From: an uncultured Flavobacteriaceae bacterium
GTDB taxonomy: Bacteria; Bacteroidota; Bacteroidia; Flavobacteriales; Flavobacteriaceae
Direction of reading: 5' to 3'
Assembly: GCA_937136455.1 (NCBI GenBank)
Contig: CAKZOO010000160.1
Coordinates: forward strand, 1 to 64,000
DNA length: 64,000 nucleotides
The notes under the pieces are model-generated. The model had not been told where the DNA came from and did no database searches. It saw nothing but the letters and a program-made list of their open reading frames with translations. Positions 18,002-26,503 of this stretch are shown in pieces. Position 1 is the first letter of the stretch; each line of letters starts with the position of its first letter. The position numbers and the translations under genes were made by a program.

Positions 18002-19027
18002 TTACACGATCCGGGCTTCGGTATTCAGAAGCGCGTCAGTTTCACGGATGACAAGGCCGCGGTATGTCAGGACTTCCTTGCCTTCGACTTCCATCGGACG
18101 CAGGCGCGTGAAGTTGTCGGTGCTGCCGGCATTTGTCGCCAGACCGTCGAGGGCTTCCATCACGTCCGTGTTCGCGTAGATCACGGTACGGCCACGATCG
18201 CCCTGATCCTTGATCTTTGCGACACGACGCCCGTGCAGGCGGTAGTAAGCCTTCCGCAGAAGCCCGTAGAGATCGACCGTTCCCGCCGCGAGGTCACTCA
18301 CGTCAATGTTGGGGATACGAACATTCCGGCGCCAATCAGTAACGCAGAAACCCATGTGAGCGGTGATGAGTTCTTCCTTCACATAGTAGGGATTGCCGCT
18401 TGCATCGAGAACGCGCTGTTCGCCCTTGTCCTCTTGCTGGATGCCGCCCGCTACGCCATCGGGGTAGATCGCGCATGTGCCCTGATCGCCCCATGTCACC
18501 ATCCAGATCGACGTGTTGTCCGATCCGGTTCCGCCGCCGTCGATAATCTGGCGGCCAATGCCGGACGTGGACAGAGCGCCATAACGAGCGCCAAGTCCTT
18601 TGGGGAGTCGCGCGTTTGTTGCCGGGTTGTGGTAGAACAGCGCCGTGACAAGTTCCTGCGACATTGCTTCGACGTAGGGTTCTGCCTGACTGGCGCGAAC
18701 AAGGTCGGGTTTTTTCGCAAGTTTCAAGAGGCGGGTATCGGCAGATGCCATACCTTCGACAAAGCCAGTCGTATCATCGACCTGTTGCATCATCGCCTTG
18801 GACTGCGGAACGCCTTCGTAGAGCGCGCCCCACGCAACGGAAGGCAGGCCCGTGCGTACCGAGTGGGTATGCTTGGTGCCGTTGTTGCATTCCATCATCA
18901 TGAAATCGGTAAGAATGTCCTGAGAAGTGTCGTTCAGCACTTCGGCAATGACAGCCTTACCCTTGGTGGTCGGGTCTGCTTTGAGAGCGTCCACCATCGA
19001 AAGGTAGCTTTGGGTCAAGGTAGCCAA
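18002..19027 (-). CDS. Major capsid protein (BPP-1 type, HK97 fold), TTG start
   Basis: 341 residues. The likely start is TTG 19027 (MATLTQSYLSMVDALKAD), with AAGGAG eight bases upstream; the next ATG, ten codons on, has no ribosome site. The sequence resembles the Bbp17-like capsid group (MMMECNNGTKHTHSVRTGLP; GFCVTDWRRNVRIPNIDVSD). Scaffold lies upstream and decoration protein downstream, the standard head order. A TTG start on the most abundant virion protein is unusual and must be offset by the strong ribosome site. Confidence 0.88.
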   Translation of the reverse strand: MATLTQSYLSMVDALKADPTTKGKAVIAEVLNDTSQDILTDFMMMECNNGTKHTHSVRTGLPSVAWGALYEGVPQSKAMMQQVDDTTGFVEGMASADTRLLKLAKKPDLVRASQAEPYVEAMSQELVTALFYHNPATNARLPKGLGARYGALSTSGIGRQIIDGGGTGSDNTSIWMVTWGDQGTCAIYPDGVAGGIQQEDKGEQRVLDASGNPYYVKEELITAHMGFCVTDWRRNVRIPNIDVSDLAAGTVDLYGLLRKAYYRLHGRRVAKIKDQGDRGRTVIYANTDVMEALDGLATNAGSTDNFTRLRPMEVEGKEVLTYRGLVIRETDALLNTEARIV

Positions 19028-19045
19028 TTGTTTTCTCCTTTTGGC

Positions 19046-19777
19046 TTATGAGTTGTATCGAGCAGAAAGCCCGTCGTCGTCCGCGGTCGGAATTGGTTGC
19101 GGGGTGGGTGCGGTAGGACCGCGAACCGACAGCAGCTTTTCCAAAGCCTTGACGCCATCGGCAGTCTGGACGGCGCCTTTGAGGCCCGCTACCAGATTTT
19201 CAGGGAGGCGCGTTTGCAGCGCGCGTTCAACGTTTGCGATACGGGAGTCGGCTGTGGCTCCGAGCGATGCCATTTCAGTGTTGGCCGCTGCGTAGCTTTC
19301 CGAATATTTGGATGCTTCGTATTTTGCCAGAAGCCCCATCACATCACCGGCGGCCGACTTGGGTAGCCCGTGCTTGTGCATAAACCCACCGAGCTCACCA
19401 AACAGCGGTGCCATCGCGGGATCGTCCGTTTTGAGTTCTACGGAAAAATTCTCTGGAAGATCCAAGTCGCCAAAATCAAGATCATCAGGAATTGCAAGTT
19501 CATATCCGGACGCATCTTCTGGAATCTCTCCGGCGGTTTCTTCCATGACGGCGATCCGCGCTGCCATTTCGTCGTAGTGAGTGCGGAACCCTTCAATGTC
19601 TGGCGTCTCACCGCTGCGGTATTGCTCGGGCAAAAAGCTGTAGTCGGGTGCTGCCGTTTCTGGCGCATCACCGGCTGGCGCACCATCAGGCGCGTCACCG
19701 TCAGGGGCTCCGCTTCCGGCCTCTCCGGGTTCTTCCCACACCGGCAGTTTTGTCTTCCAAAAATCCATCAAATTCAT
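19046..19777 (-). CDS. Capsid scaffolding protein
   Basis: 243 residues, strongly acidic, starting at ATG 19777. It has a Gly/Ala/Pro/Asp-rich low-complexity N-terminal third and helical remainder (DLDFGDLDLPENFSVELK; GDVMGLLAKYEASKYSESYA). Its position directly upstream of the major capsid gene and its acidic, helical make-up are typical of podovirus scaffolds, which are lost from mature heads. Confidence 0.75.
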   Translation of the reverse strand: MNLMDFWKTKLPVWEEPGEAGSGAPDGDAPDGAPAGDAPETAAPDYSFLPEQYRSGETPDIEGFRTHYDEMAARIAVMEETAGEIPEDASGYELAIPDDLDFGDLDLPENFSVELKTDDPAMAPLFGELGGFMHKHGLPKSAAGDVMGLLAKYEASKYSESYAAANTEMASLGATADSRIANVERALQTRLPENLVAGLKGAVQTADGVKALEKLLSVRGPTAPTPQPIPTADDDGLSARYNS

Positions 19778-20045
19778 CGCTCAAGATCCTCCTTAGATCG
19801 AGGGCGATAAAACTCTGAGAGTTGTTTGCTTCCAATGCACGAACATCGCCAGTGGGTGAAATCGCCCTGTAAAGCGTTGAAACCTCTAGCAAATCCAAGA
19901 GGGCCTTGCCTTGAGGTGTGTCGAGCGCGCCCCTGATATCCATGACCAGAGACTTGACGTGCTTGGGGCCTTCGGGAGTGGCTTGCAGATTTTTGATATA
20001 GTCAAGAATAGGGCCGGGTTCAGACCTGCGGCGCGGGAGTGGCAT
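19701..20045 (-). CDS. Small head-region protein overlapping scaffold
   Basis: 114 residues from ATG 20045; helical with a basic end. It overlaps the portal gene by 26 bases and the scaffold gene by 77 bases, so the three are translationally coupled. I do not recognise it. The compact middle (VMDIRGALDTPQGKALLDLL) looks like a real folded protein, and its place suggests a head-assembly accessory. Confidence 0.6.
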   Translation of the reverse strand: MPLPRRRSEPGPILDYIKNLQATPEGPKHVKSLVMDIRGALDTPQGKALLDLLEVSTLYRAISPTGDVRALEANNSQSFIALDLRRILSDEFDGFLEDKTAGVGRTRRGRKRSP

Positions 20046-21549
20046 TCGGCACTTGCTCCTGTTCTTCGTTTATGACGGTCAACTCATCGCCAGACACTTC
20101 CACGATTTTGCGGAATGTCTCGATGCCGTTGACGACTTGCGGGAACGTCTCTCCCAAGACGCCCGCGCCAAGTTCGAGGTTGGCCCGTGTGGTCATAACC
20201 TTGTCTTGGTTCTGCGCTTTTTGCAGCGGCGAGACGGGCAGGACGGATATCTGATCCCCGTTGTGCGTGAGAACCCCGTCGATCTTCCCGGCTTCCACCC
20301 CAAGCTGTTCGACCCGCTGAATGAAAGGCAGGAAAAATTCGCGCCATAGCGGGGCAGAAGGCTTTCCGAGCCGCTGTTGAACACGACGGCGCTCGTCAAT
20401 CCATTGGGATGCTGTTGGCGGGGTATCGCCGCGCTGCCGTGGGCCATCTTGATAGAAGCGGGCGCGCAGCCTGTCTTCAAGCCGTTCTTCTGAGAACCAG
20501 CCCGCGTCAAGGTTTGTGCCCTTTGCCAGTTCATAGACCTGATCGCGGGTGAAGCCTCGACCCGCAGGATACGCACCGCCAGGCATGACGCCGTTGGCCA
20601 TGTCGATGAAGCCATCATCTGCGTAGATCAGCGTGTTTCGAAGTGCTTGATCCATTGCCTCAAGAACGCCTTCGTCCACCGCGTTGTAGACGCGCATATC
20701 GGGAAGTGCCTTCCATGCCGGACCCCTGCCCCACGGCTTGTTGACCTGTGGGTTGAACCGGCCAACCAAGAGCGGACATGAACCGGCGTAAGGTCCAAGT
20801 GTCAGCGGCGTCGGGGGTGTGATGCGCAACCCATCCACGACGACCTCGCAGCGCCACATGGGATTGCCGGGGTCTTCCCAGTCCAACCAGAACCCCCAGC
20901 ATACCTTCACGGTTTGACTGGGCTTGCCCATTTTGCTTTTCAGGTTGTGGTCGTCAAGGCTCACGTCCCAGCCGTCGAACAGCGCTTTGAGCGTCGATGC
21001 CATGACCCACTTTTCGCGGAACCGGTCAAGGATGCCGTTGTGGCCGGGCGTAATCAGAAGTTCGGTTGGCGGCACTGTCTCAACATAGATCGGCTGCGTC
21101 AGGTGCGATTTTTCAACCCACATCGCCACCGTGCCGTGGTTTGCTTCGAACATGACCTGCGGCGCCACGTCGTTGTAGTTTGACGACGTGATGAGGTCGA
21201 ACAGGTCTTCTTCCCGCGTATCCACGATCTGCTTGACCGCGGCGGCCTGATCTTGCGGGATCGGCATGGTAACGAGGTATTCCGTCCACATGGCCTCTGC
21301 CGGCGTGAAGTATGTCACCAGATCGGCAGCAAAGTCCGTGGCAAGATCTTCTGGCAAAGAGATCAGGGTTTCGTCTTGCTCGCCGTCGTTGTTCTTGGGA
21401 ATCGTCGTGTTTACGTCGAAGTCATTTTCCCGGCCGGGGCATATGAACGACAGAATTTCCTTGAGGTCGGTGCGTGAGTTATCCCGCCACCGCTTTGCGT
21501 TTGCATACCTTGTCTGGAAGTCGGCGCATGGCTGTGTTGTGGCATTCAC
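20020..21549 (-). CDS. Portal (head-tail connector) protein
   Basis: About 509 residues from GTG 21549, four bases after the previous stop; TTG 21585 is an alternative. It matches the podovirus head-to-tail connecting family: an N-terminal helix with RDNSRTDLKEILSFICPGRE, LTPA-like YFTPAEAMWTEYLVTMP, and late PLQKAQNQDKVMTTRANLEL. Twelve copies would form the portal ring through which DNA is packaged. It lies between terminase and scaffold, as in BPP-1 and T7 relatives. Confidence 0.85.
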   Translation of the reverse strand: MNATTQPCADFQTRYANAKRWRDNSRTDLKEILSFICPGRENDFDVNTTIPKNNDGEQDETLISLPEDLATDFAADLVTYFTPAEAMWTEYLVTMPIPQDQAAAVKQIVDTREEDLFDLITSSNYNDVAPQVMFEANHGTVAMWVEKSHLTQPIYVETVPPTELLITPGHNGILDRFREKWVMASTLKALFDGWDVSLDDHNLKSKMGKPSQTVKVCWGFWLDWEDPGNPMWRCEVVVDGLRITPPTPLTLGPYAGSCPLLVGRFNPQVNKPWGRGPAWKALPDMRVYNAVDEGVLEAMDQALRNTLIYADDGFIDMANGVMPGGAYPAGRGFTRDQVYELAKGTNLDAGWFSEERLEDRLRARFYQDGPRQRGDTPPTASQWIDERRRVQQRLGKPSAPLWREFFLPFIQRVEQLGVEAGKIDGVLTHNGDQISVLPVSPLQKAQNQDKVMTTRANLELGAGVLGETFPQVVNGIETFRKIVEVSGDELTVINEEQEQVPNATPAPQV

Positions 21550-21553
21550 TGGA

Positions 21554-21814
21554 TTACAACCCGTCCGATTGGTTGTCTTTGGCAATGTAGCTGGACGCTT
21601 TCTTGCTCACCTTTTTCGCCGCTGGCGCGACGGTGGTGCCGGGCGTTCCGAACATGGACATGCCGCGAAGCCCATAGACACTCTGCATGTCGGTTGTCAG
21701 GCGTGTTGCGCTCTTTTCGGATGCGCGACGGCGTTCCCAGAGGGACTTCTGCCGCTCAAGTTCACGCGCTTTCTCGTCTTCCGGATCTTCCTTCGGAGCC
21801 TTTGGAGCGCCCAT
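21554..21814 (-). CDS. Small basic protein upstream of portal
   Basis: 86 residues with a charged helix (EDPEDEKARELERQKSLWER) and RGMSMFGTPGTTV near the middle. Short proteins with this helix-plus-Gly pattern are common directly before the portal gene in alphaproteobacterial podoviruses; the function is unknown. Confidence 0.65.
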   Translation of the reverse strand: MGAPKAPKEDPEDEKARELERQKSLWERRRASEKSATRLTTDMQSVYGLRGMSMFGTPGTTVAPAAKKVSKKASSYIAKDNQSDGL

Positions 21815-22196
21815 GTATCACCTCTGCGTTGTTCCGCAGTAACTTCCGGCGAAAGCCATCTGGCGTAAATGCACGCATTCCTATGAGGGCGGCGCATTGC
21901 GTGACGCAGTTCATCGGCAAGTGAATGGGCCTTCTGAATTCTTGCGTGCAGGACGTTTTCAGTATCGTGTCCGCTACGGCAAACTTTTGCGCCATCATTT
22001 CCTCTACCTGATCGTGGTGGTGGGTGATGATGAGTTTGGTTTCCCTGCGGTCGGGGTTGAAGAAAAACCAAGTGTCGTCATGCGTATAACCAAACGCCTC
22101 GACGTGGCCGAGCACAGTCAGAAGTGATCCGCCGCGGCCAATCGTGCGCAGCGGCGTCTTGGGGTGAAAAGCGAAATAATACTCAACGGCCTGCAC
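21762..22196 (-). CDS. Conserved-looking protein between terminase and portal
   Basis: 144 residues, probably from GTG 22196, which overlaps the terminase stop by 14 bases. It has a structured N-terminal domain (TIGRGGSLLTVLGHVEAFGY; DTWFFFNPDRRETKLIITHH) and a basic end. It overlaps the next gene by 53 bases. I do not recognise a characterised family; similar unknowns sit at this place in BPP-1-like phages. Confidence 0.65.
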   Translation of the reverse strand: MQAVEYYFAFHPKTPLRTIGRGGSLLTVLGHVEAFGYTHDDTWFFFNPDRRETKLIITHHHDQVEEMMAQKFAVADTILKTSCTQEFRRPIHLPMNCVTQCAALIGMRAFTPDGFRRKLLRNNAEVIHGRSKGSEGRSGRRESA

Positions 22197-23730
22197 GTCT
22201 CAACCTCACTCGCTGTCTCTTGTGAAATGTGGGCTCTGGCCTTGCCCGGTTCGGGTTGTCGATCAGGGCAAACCCCTCTCCACCGCCGAGAAGGCCGTTC
22301 TCGATCGCCTCAACGATATGGGAGTATTGGTTCTTTAGGGGGCGCGGTGAATACATACCCGGCCGCCCTTTGATCTTGGGGTAGTGGTATCCGCCTGCCA
22401 GCCCGCGCTTTGAAACGATGCACGAGTGGTTGACCTTGAACCCGTTCCGGCGCTCAAGAACGCTTTCGAATGTGGACCGGCGCAGTTCTGGGTCATTGTC
22501 GTTGGTGGCGGGCAAAACGTGCATCCCCATCGTTTCGAAGACGGAGAACGCGGTTTCTTCTGTGGCTTGCGTTCCGTCGCCGCCGCGGGGATCGCCCCAA
22601 AATTCCACCTTCTGGCCGGGGTATCTCTCAGCAAGGTGACGCTTGACCTTTGGCGCAAAGAGCTTGGCACTTTCATTTTTGCCGATAAGTTCAGAAAGAA
22701 CCGTCCAGGTGCCGTTCACGTTCTGCATGAAGGCGGCCGCCGGCTCCCGCCCGAAGTCCAGACCGACGACAATGGGCAGGCGAATATTGCCCGGTTCGTC
22801 TATTGCGTTGACGTGATCGCTCTCGGTGAAGGTGGGGTAGACGGCTTCCCCGTCCATGTAGAGGCCGACCTTGTTCAGAACCCGCCGGTCGATCCAAGAG
22901 GTTCGCTTGCCCTTGATCTTTTCGAGGTACGATTCACGCAGGTGCTTTTGATTTTCCGCCAAGGGATTGTGCGAATAGACGGGCTTCCCATCCTTCACGG
23001 TTTCGATCAATCCGGGCGGCTGCACAAGGAAAGTCCAATCATCGGGGCAGTCGAAGGCAACGCGCTCGTCGTCGGTTGTCTCGGGCGGCAGGGGAACGTC
23101 GCCGCGCATGTATGGCACCCAATGCCCCTCGATCGGCGCGTTCATGTCCATCCATCCGCCGAACCACGTCGCACCGGAACCGTTCTTCATCGAAGGATAC
23201 CGCGAACACCGGGACAGTAGTTCGTCAATCACGTCCTTTTCGGCAAACTGGCCCTCGTTCAAAAAGAAGCCGGTGATTTCGTAGGACGCAAGAACAGCCT
23301 CGGCCACGTCGGGATCGGGGATCGCAAGGAAGATAATCTCGCAGTCGATCTTGGTCCCATCGCCGGACGGGTGATCGCGCAACTCCCATCCGCCGGCATT
23401 CCGCTGACGTAGATTGTGATACATGGGCTCGGAACGGATGAACGGCCCCCACAAATCCTCTGGAAACCACTCAAGCCACGTCTTCACGGTTGTCTCGCGC
23501 AGGCTCTTGTAGGTGTCCCGAGATACAATCCAGCGCGTTCTGCGCACACCGTCATAGTCAGGCTCTTGATCGCAGGCCAGCGCCCATATCTTGTGACAGC
23601 TCGCAGTCGAAGTCCCGGATCCAATCGGACCCTGCACGCAGCAGAATTTATCCCGGTTCCAAAAGAAGTCCGTAAGAACGGCGCCATCGGGCTGATAAAC
23701 GAAATTGCCTTTTGCTGTGACCTTGAGCAT
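22183..23730 (-). CDS. Terminase large subunit (BPP-1/T7-like podovirus type)
   Basis: 515 residues. The ATPase P-loop is CVQGPIGSGTSTAS (residues ~31-44), a variant lacking lysine at the usual place but seen in this terminase group. GFFLNEGQF is the likely Walker B with catalytic Glu. The C-terminal nuclease has VVGLDFGREPAAAF and VEFWGDPRGGDG acidic residues. It drives DNA into the prohead through the portal. It overlaps genes on both sides. It is unrelated to the second large terminase at 62,126. Confidence 0.9.
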   Translation of the reverse strand: MLKVTAKGNFVYQPDGAVLTDFFWNRDKFCCVQGPIGSGTSTASCHKIWALACDQEPDYDGVRRTRWIVSRDTYKSLRETTVKTWLEWFPEDLWGPFIRSEPMYHNLRQRNAGGWELRDHPSGDGTKIDCEIIFLAIPDPDVAEAVLASYEITGFFLNEGQFAEKDVIDELLSRCSRYPSMKNGSGATWFGGWMDMNAPIEGHWVPYMRGDVPLPPETTDDERVAFDCPDDWTFLVQPPGLIETVKDGKPVYSHNPLAENQKHLRESYLEKIKGKRTSWIDRRVLNKVGLYMDGEAVYPTFTESDHVNAIDEPGNIRLPIVVGLDFGREPAAAFMQNVNGTWTVLSELIGKNESAKLFAPKVKRHLAERYPGQKVEFWGDPRGGDGTQATEETAFSVFETMGMHVLPATNDNDPELRRSTFESVLERRNGFKVNHSCIVSKRGLAGGYHYPKIKGRPGMYSPRPLKNQYSHIVEAIENGLLGGGEGFALIDNPNRARPEPTFHKRQRVRLRRAGR

Positions 23731-23993
23731 CAGAAGTCTTCATCCCGGTTGGCTTCAATAATGTCCATCCGGACCATTTCCATAGCCCCGAGCATCGAGT
23801 ACCCGCCGAAACGGCCCGCGACACGAGAACCAGCGGCGCGGTCATTGTAGAGTTCAACCAGTGCGCAACCAATAGTCTCGCCAGAACGCGCCCGCTCTAA
23901 CGCGCCTTCAAGGGCTTCTATCAAATGAGAGTTTGGCTCTCGGCTATCGGCAAATTCAGCGCCGCCAAGGGAAACGATCTTGCTGTCTGACAT
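23730..23993 (-). CDS. 87-residue protein, first paralogue
   Basis: This protein has the pattern KIVSLGG...EPN..LIEALEGALERARSG.TIGCALVE. The gene at 27,378-27,641 encodes another 87-residue protein with the same skeleton (KIVS, EPD, LLERAQSGNVIGC), so the two are paralogues. This copy is coupled to the large terminase (shared base at 23,730). Before the transposon arrived, the two copies were neighbours. Function unknown; the conserved Ser-Gly...Ile-Gly-Cys segment suggests a small regulatory or binding protein. Confidence 0.65.
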   Translation of the reverse strand: MSDSKIVSLGGAEFADSREPNSHLIEALEGALERARSGETIGCALVELYNDRAAGSRVAGRFGGYSMLGAMEMVRMDIIEANRDEDF

Positions 23994-24076
23994 TCAAAGG
24001 GCCCTCCAAAAGACACCCTCAAAACATCAGCGCAAACAAAAAAATTTCAGATGCACGCTAAGCACTGACGGTCGGG

Positions 24077-24084
24077 GACTGTTA
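24077..24084. repeat. Left target-site duplication
   Basis: The sequence GACTGTTA lies immediately outside the left transposon end and is repeated exactly at 27,373-27,380. Eight bases is the usual target duplication of the IS1595 family. Confidence 0.85.
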
Positions 24085-24110
24085 CGGCCTTATGTATCAA
24101 ACGCACCAAG
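24085..24110 (+). repeat. Left terminal inverted repeat of the transposon
   Basis: 26 bases beginning CGGCCTTATGTATCAAACGC are perfectly inverted at 27,347-27,372. They mark the outer ends of the element. Confidence 0.9.
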
Positions 24111-24152
24111 AATATAGCTGAACAATCGGGCCGCGTGAATCCATAATGTGGC

Positions 24153-24563
24153 ATGGGGCAATCAATCGTTATTCACGGACTAATCAAGAAGCGCGGCGAA
24201 ATAGCAGGCCAGCACAAGGTCGCTATGAAGGCCGCTGACGCCCTCAAGGCCGATCTGGACGCCATAGACCGCGCTCTGGTGCTGTGCGGCTATCAGGACG
24301 ACCCCAAGGCCATTCCGGCGCGCGGTAAGTACAAGCAGATATTCGGGCGCAATGAGTTGAAGCTGACGATTATCAACATGCTGCGGGAAGCCCCTGCGGA
24401 TGATGAAACCATAGCGGCGCAGATCATGGCGGCTAAGGGCTGGGGCGAGGACATCTACCCCGATGTGCTAAAGCGGGTGCGTGACGCCATCCAGCGCCAG
24501 CAGAAAGACGGGCATGTGGTGCAGGACTTCGGGCCGGATGGGTGTTTGTGGCGGCTTGCTTAG
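24153..24563 (+). CDS. Transposon passenger, unknown (winged-helix-like end)
   Basis: 136 residues from ATG 24153, 43 bases inside the left end. The first half is a charged helix (KRGEIAGQHKVAMKAADALK), followed by a compact segment with LKLTIINMLREAPADDETIA and VRDAIQRQQKDGHVVQDF that reads like a winged helix. A nucleic-acid-binding role is inference. It is the only gene at the left end and converges with the toxin-antitoxin genes. Confidence 0.65.
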   Translation: MGQSIVIHGLIKKRGEIAGQHKVAMKAADALKADLDAIDRALVLCGYQDDPKAIPARGKYKQIFGRNELKLTIINMLREAPADDETIAAQIMAAKGWGEDIYPDVLKRVRDAIQRQQKDGHVVQDFGPDGCLWRLA

Positions 24564-24566
24564 GGG

Positions 24567-24929
24567 TTATTTTTTACCAATCCGGTCAAGACATGCCCGC
24601 ATTAACGCGCTCAACCAAACCTGAGGTTCCTCAACGCCAAATCGTTTCGACAATACTGCCAGCAATATAGCCTCAAAGAACGTAACAATTAAAGCCATTC
24701 CGATAGACCCAAGATATTTAAACGCGAATACGTCAAATACAATTACAGCAATTAGGAAGAACAAGAACTTGTCTTCATTCGCTTGGTCTTTGACCTCTGA
24801 TATTTGTTCCTGCAGTTCATTTATCTGCTCGTCAGCAGTCGTAACCTCCCCATTTTGAGGGGAGATTATCAAGGCTCCAGAGCCTTCTAGTTCTAAGGGT
24901 TTAGGCGGCTTTTTTTCTTCGCCACTCAT
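24567..24929 (-). CDS. Two-helix membrane protein, candidate toxin of a Panacea pair
   Basis: 120 residues: a polar N terminus, a short coiled coil (~33-52), then two transmembrane helices at ~55-71 and ~74-94 with a basic C terminus. It overlaps the 3' end of the Panacea-domain gene by 29 bases, so the two are coupled. Panacea antitoxins are paired with many different toxins, some of them membrane-depolarising proteins with transmembrane helices. The toxin role here is inferred from topology and pairing only. Confidence 0.6.
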   Translation of the reverse strand: MSGEEKKPPKPLELEGSGALIISPQNGEVTTADEQINELQEQISEVKDQANEDKFLFFLIAVIVFDVFAFKYLGSIGMALIVTFFEAILLAVLSKRFGVEEPQVWLSALMRACLDRIGKK

Positions 24930-25350
24930 ACTCGGCCAATATATCTGTGTTTGGAATTACGACACCTTTCTTAGCGGCGGCGTAGTGTTTTGCCCACGCC
25001 CCATCGGGGTGATGAGTTATGTGTACGAGTCTTGCTGCGGACATTCCTTTGATCTGACCGACAACGGAATCAATAGCATTTGCTTCACTTGTCCCATCCT
25101 CTGCCTTGCTCGACCAAAAAACGTTCTTGATTGGCTTGCGCCCGAACATTTTTAGGTCTTGATACAAGGATGGTAGGACTGGCCCATATTCCCAAGCTTG
25201 GAATGCCTCTGATACGAGCGGTTTACCATCATTCTCACCCAAATGGATCATGTGCGCCAAATAAATGCCCTTTTGTGCGGAAAGCTGGGAAATGCTCCAA
25301 TCCATCGCCTCACACAATCTATAGGCTGCAGCGGAAACAGAAACTGACAT
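24901..25350 (-). CDS. Panacea-domain protein (DUF4065 / SocA-like antitoxin)
   Basis: 149 residues. Residues ~15-70 fit the Panacea pattern: ISQLSAQKGIYLAHMIHL, then the diagnostic KPLVSEAFQAWEYGPVLPSL followed by YQDLKMFG. Later TSEANAIDSVVGQIKGMSAA and the HITHHPDGAW segment also fit. Such domains neutralise diverse toxins. It is the upstream gene of a two-gene unit whose partner is a small membrane protein. On a transposon, such a pair could stabilise carriage. Confidence 0.8.
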   Translation of the reverse strand: MSVSVSAAAYRLCEAMDWSISQLSAQKGIYLAHMIHLGENDGKPLVSEAFQAWEYGPVLPSLYQDLKMFGRKPIKNVFWSSKAEDGTSEANAIDSVVGQIKGMSAARLVHITHHPDGAWAKHYAAAKKGVVIPNTDILAEYEWRRKKAA

Positions 25351-25437
25351 CGGTACACCCCTCGATTTTTTGTTAATTTCCTCAACTTAACATAGTCTTT
25401 TCCAAGTCAGCATACAAGATTTCTGTTGCTAAGTGGT

Positions 25438-26400
25438 TTAAGCCGCCCGCTGCCAATACCCTTTCCACTGGCGACTTACCGGAGCGGCCATAGAGTTACT
25501 AACCACGATCTGCGCCAGCGTACCGTTGTCAGTGCGGCGGTTGTCTTCCAGCCATGCAGCGTGGTTTGCATACTGGTACAGGTACTGTGGGCTTACGTGG
25601 TGGTGCTGACCGGACACCATGCGGCGCAGGCGGGAGAAATAGCTTTCCACCCAGTTGGTGTGCTTGCCGTGGTCGCTGTAAATCTCGGAATGGTTCACGC
25701 GGTCAACGTGGTAGCCCATGTGCAACTCATCCCAATGGCTTGCCTCATCCGCTGACATGGTGGACAGGCGCGAGACATTCTCATTCGCCAGCGCAACGCC
25801 TTCTGCCTCAGATTGGCCCACGAAGGGCAACGTGCGGCCCTCACGCTCACGCATGGCGATCACAACGCGGCGCTTGCCTGTCTGGTGACGCTTTAAGCGA
25901 CGGTCCTTACGGTCTGTCTTGGCGTTCTCTGGGCGAATGTGACCGCCAAAGTATGCACCGTCGATTTCAACGTGACCTTCAAGCACTTCACCCGTGTGGA
26001 CTTCCATCGCCATAGCTTCGCGCAGCTTGTGGGCCAGAACGAAAGCCGTTTTGTACTGGCAATCCAGATCACGAGACAATTGAACCATGCTCACGCCCTT
26101 GGATGCGTTCACGATGATGCAGATCGCCGCAAGCAGGTCCACAAAGTCCATCTTACGGCTGGCAAAGATTGTGCCGCTGGTCACGCTGAATTGGTGGTGA
26201 CATGCTTTGCACTTGAACTTGCGGCGCGTGGTGATCTTGTACGCTTCATCAAAGCCGCAGCAGGGGCAAACCGCCTCGCCATTAGTCTCAGGCCAGCGCA
26301 TTTCGCAAAACGTCTCATAGGCCGCATCTTCACCAGCTTTGTAAATGCTGCGAAGGCTAAGTGTGCGTGATGCCGCTGAAAGAAGGAAGTGTTGGGCCAT
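25438..26400 (-). CDS. IS1595-family transposase
   Basis: 320 residues. An N-terminal zinc ribbon uses Cys45/Cys48 and Cys64/Cys67 (CPCC...CKAC). The DDE-like core shows EIDGAYFGG (Asp147), a second acidic at about Asp218 (SADEASHW) and TNWVESYFSRLRR (Asn249/Glu252). This motif set is that of IS1595/ISXO2-like transposases. The frame appears intact. It lies inside perfect terminal repeats, so the element may be active. Confidence 0.93.
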   Translation of the reverse strand: MAQHFLLSAASRTLSLRSIYKAGEDAAYETFCEMRWPETNGEAVCPCCGFDEAYKITTRRKFKCKACHHQFSVTSGTIFASRKMDFVDLLAAICIIVNASKGVSMVQLSRDLDCQYKTAFVLAHKLREAMAMEVHTGEVLEGHVEIDGAYFGGHIRPENAKTDRKDRRLKRHQTGKRRVVIAMREREGRTLPFVGQSEAEGVALANENVSRLSTMSADEASHWDELHMGYHVDRVNHSEIYSDHGKHTNWVESYFSRLRRMVSGQHHHVSPQYLYQYANHAAWLEDNRRTDNGTLAQIVVSNSMAAPVSRQWKGYWQRAA

Positions 26401-26413
26401 TTTGTGTCTTATC

Positions 26414-26498
26414 CATTACCTATGTAATGAATTTAATACGTAGACGTAACGAATGCAATACCTTATGTAATGTTTATGATACTTTTACTTACATAGGT
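26414..26498. promoter_or_regulatory. Repeated operator-like motif between divergent transposon genes
   Basis: ACCTATGTAA occurs at 26,418-26,427, an inverted copy at 26,489-26,498, and a one-base-longer version (ACCTTATGTAA) near 26,460-26,470. The first copy sits in the palindrome CATTACCTATGTAATG. The cluster fills the gap between the transposase start and the divergent DUF6471-like gene, so a shared operator is likely. Confidence 0.55.
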
Positions 26499-26503
26499 GA
26501 CAC

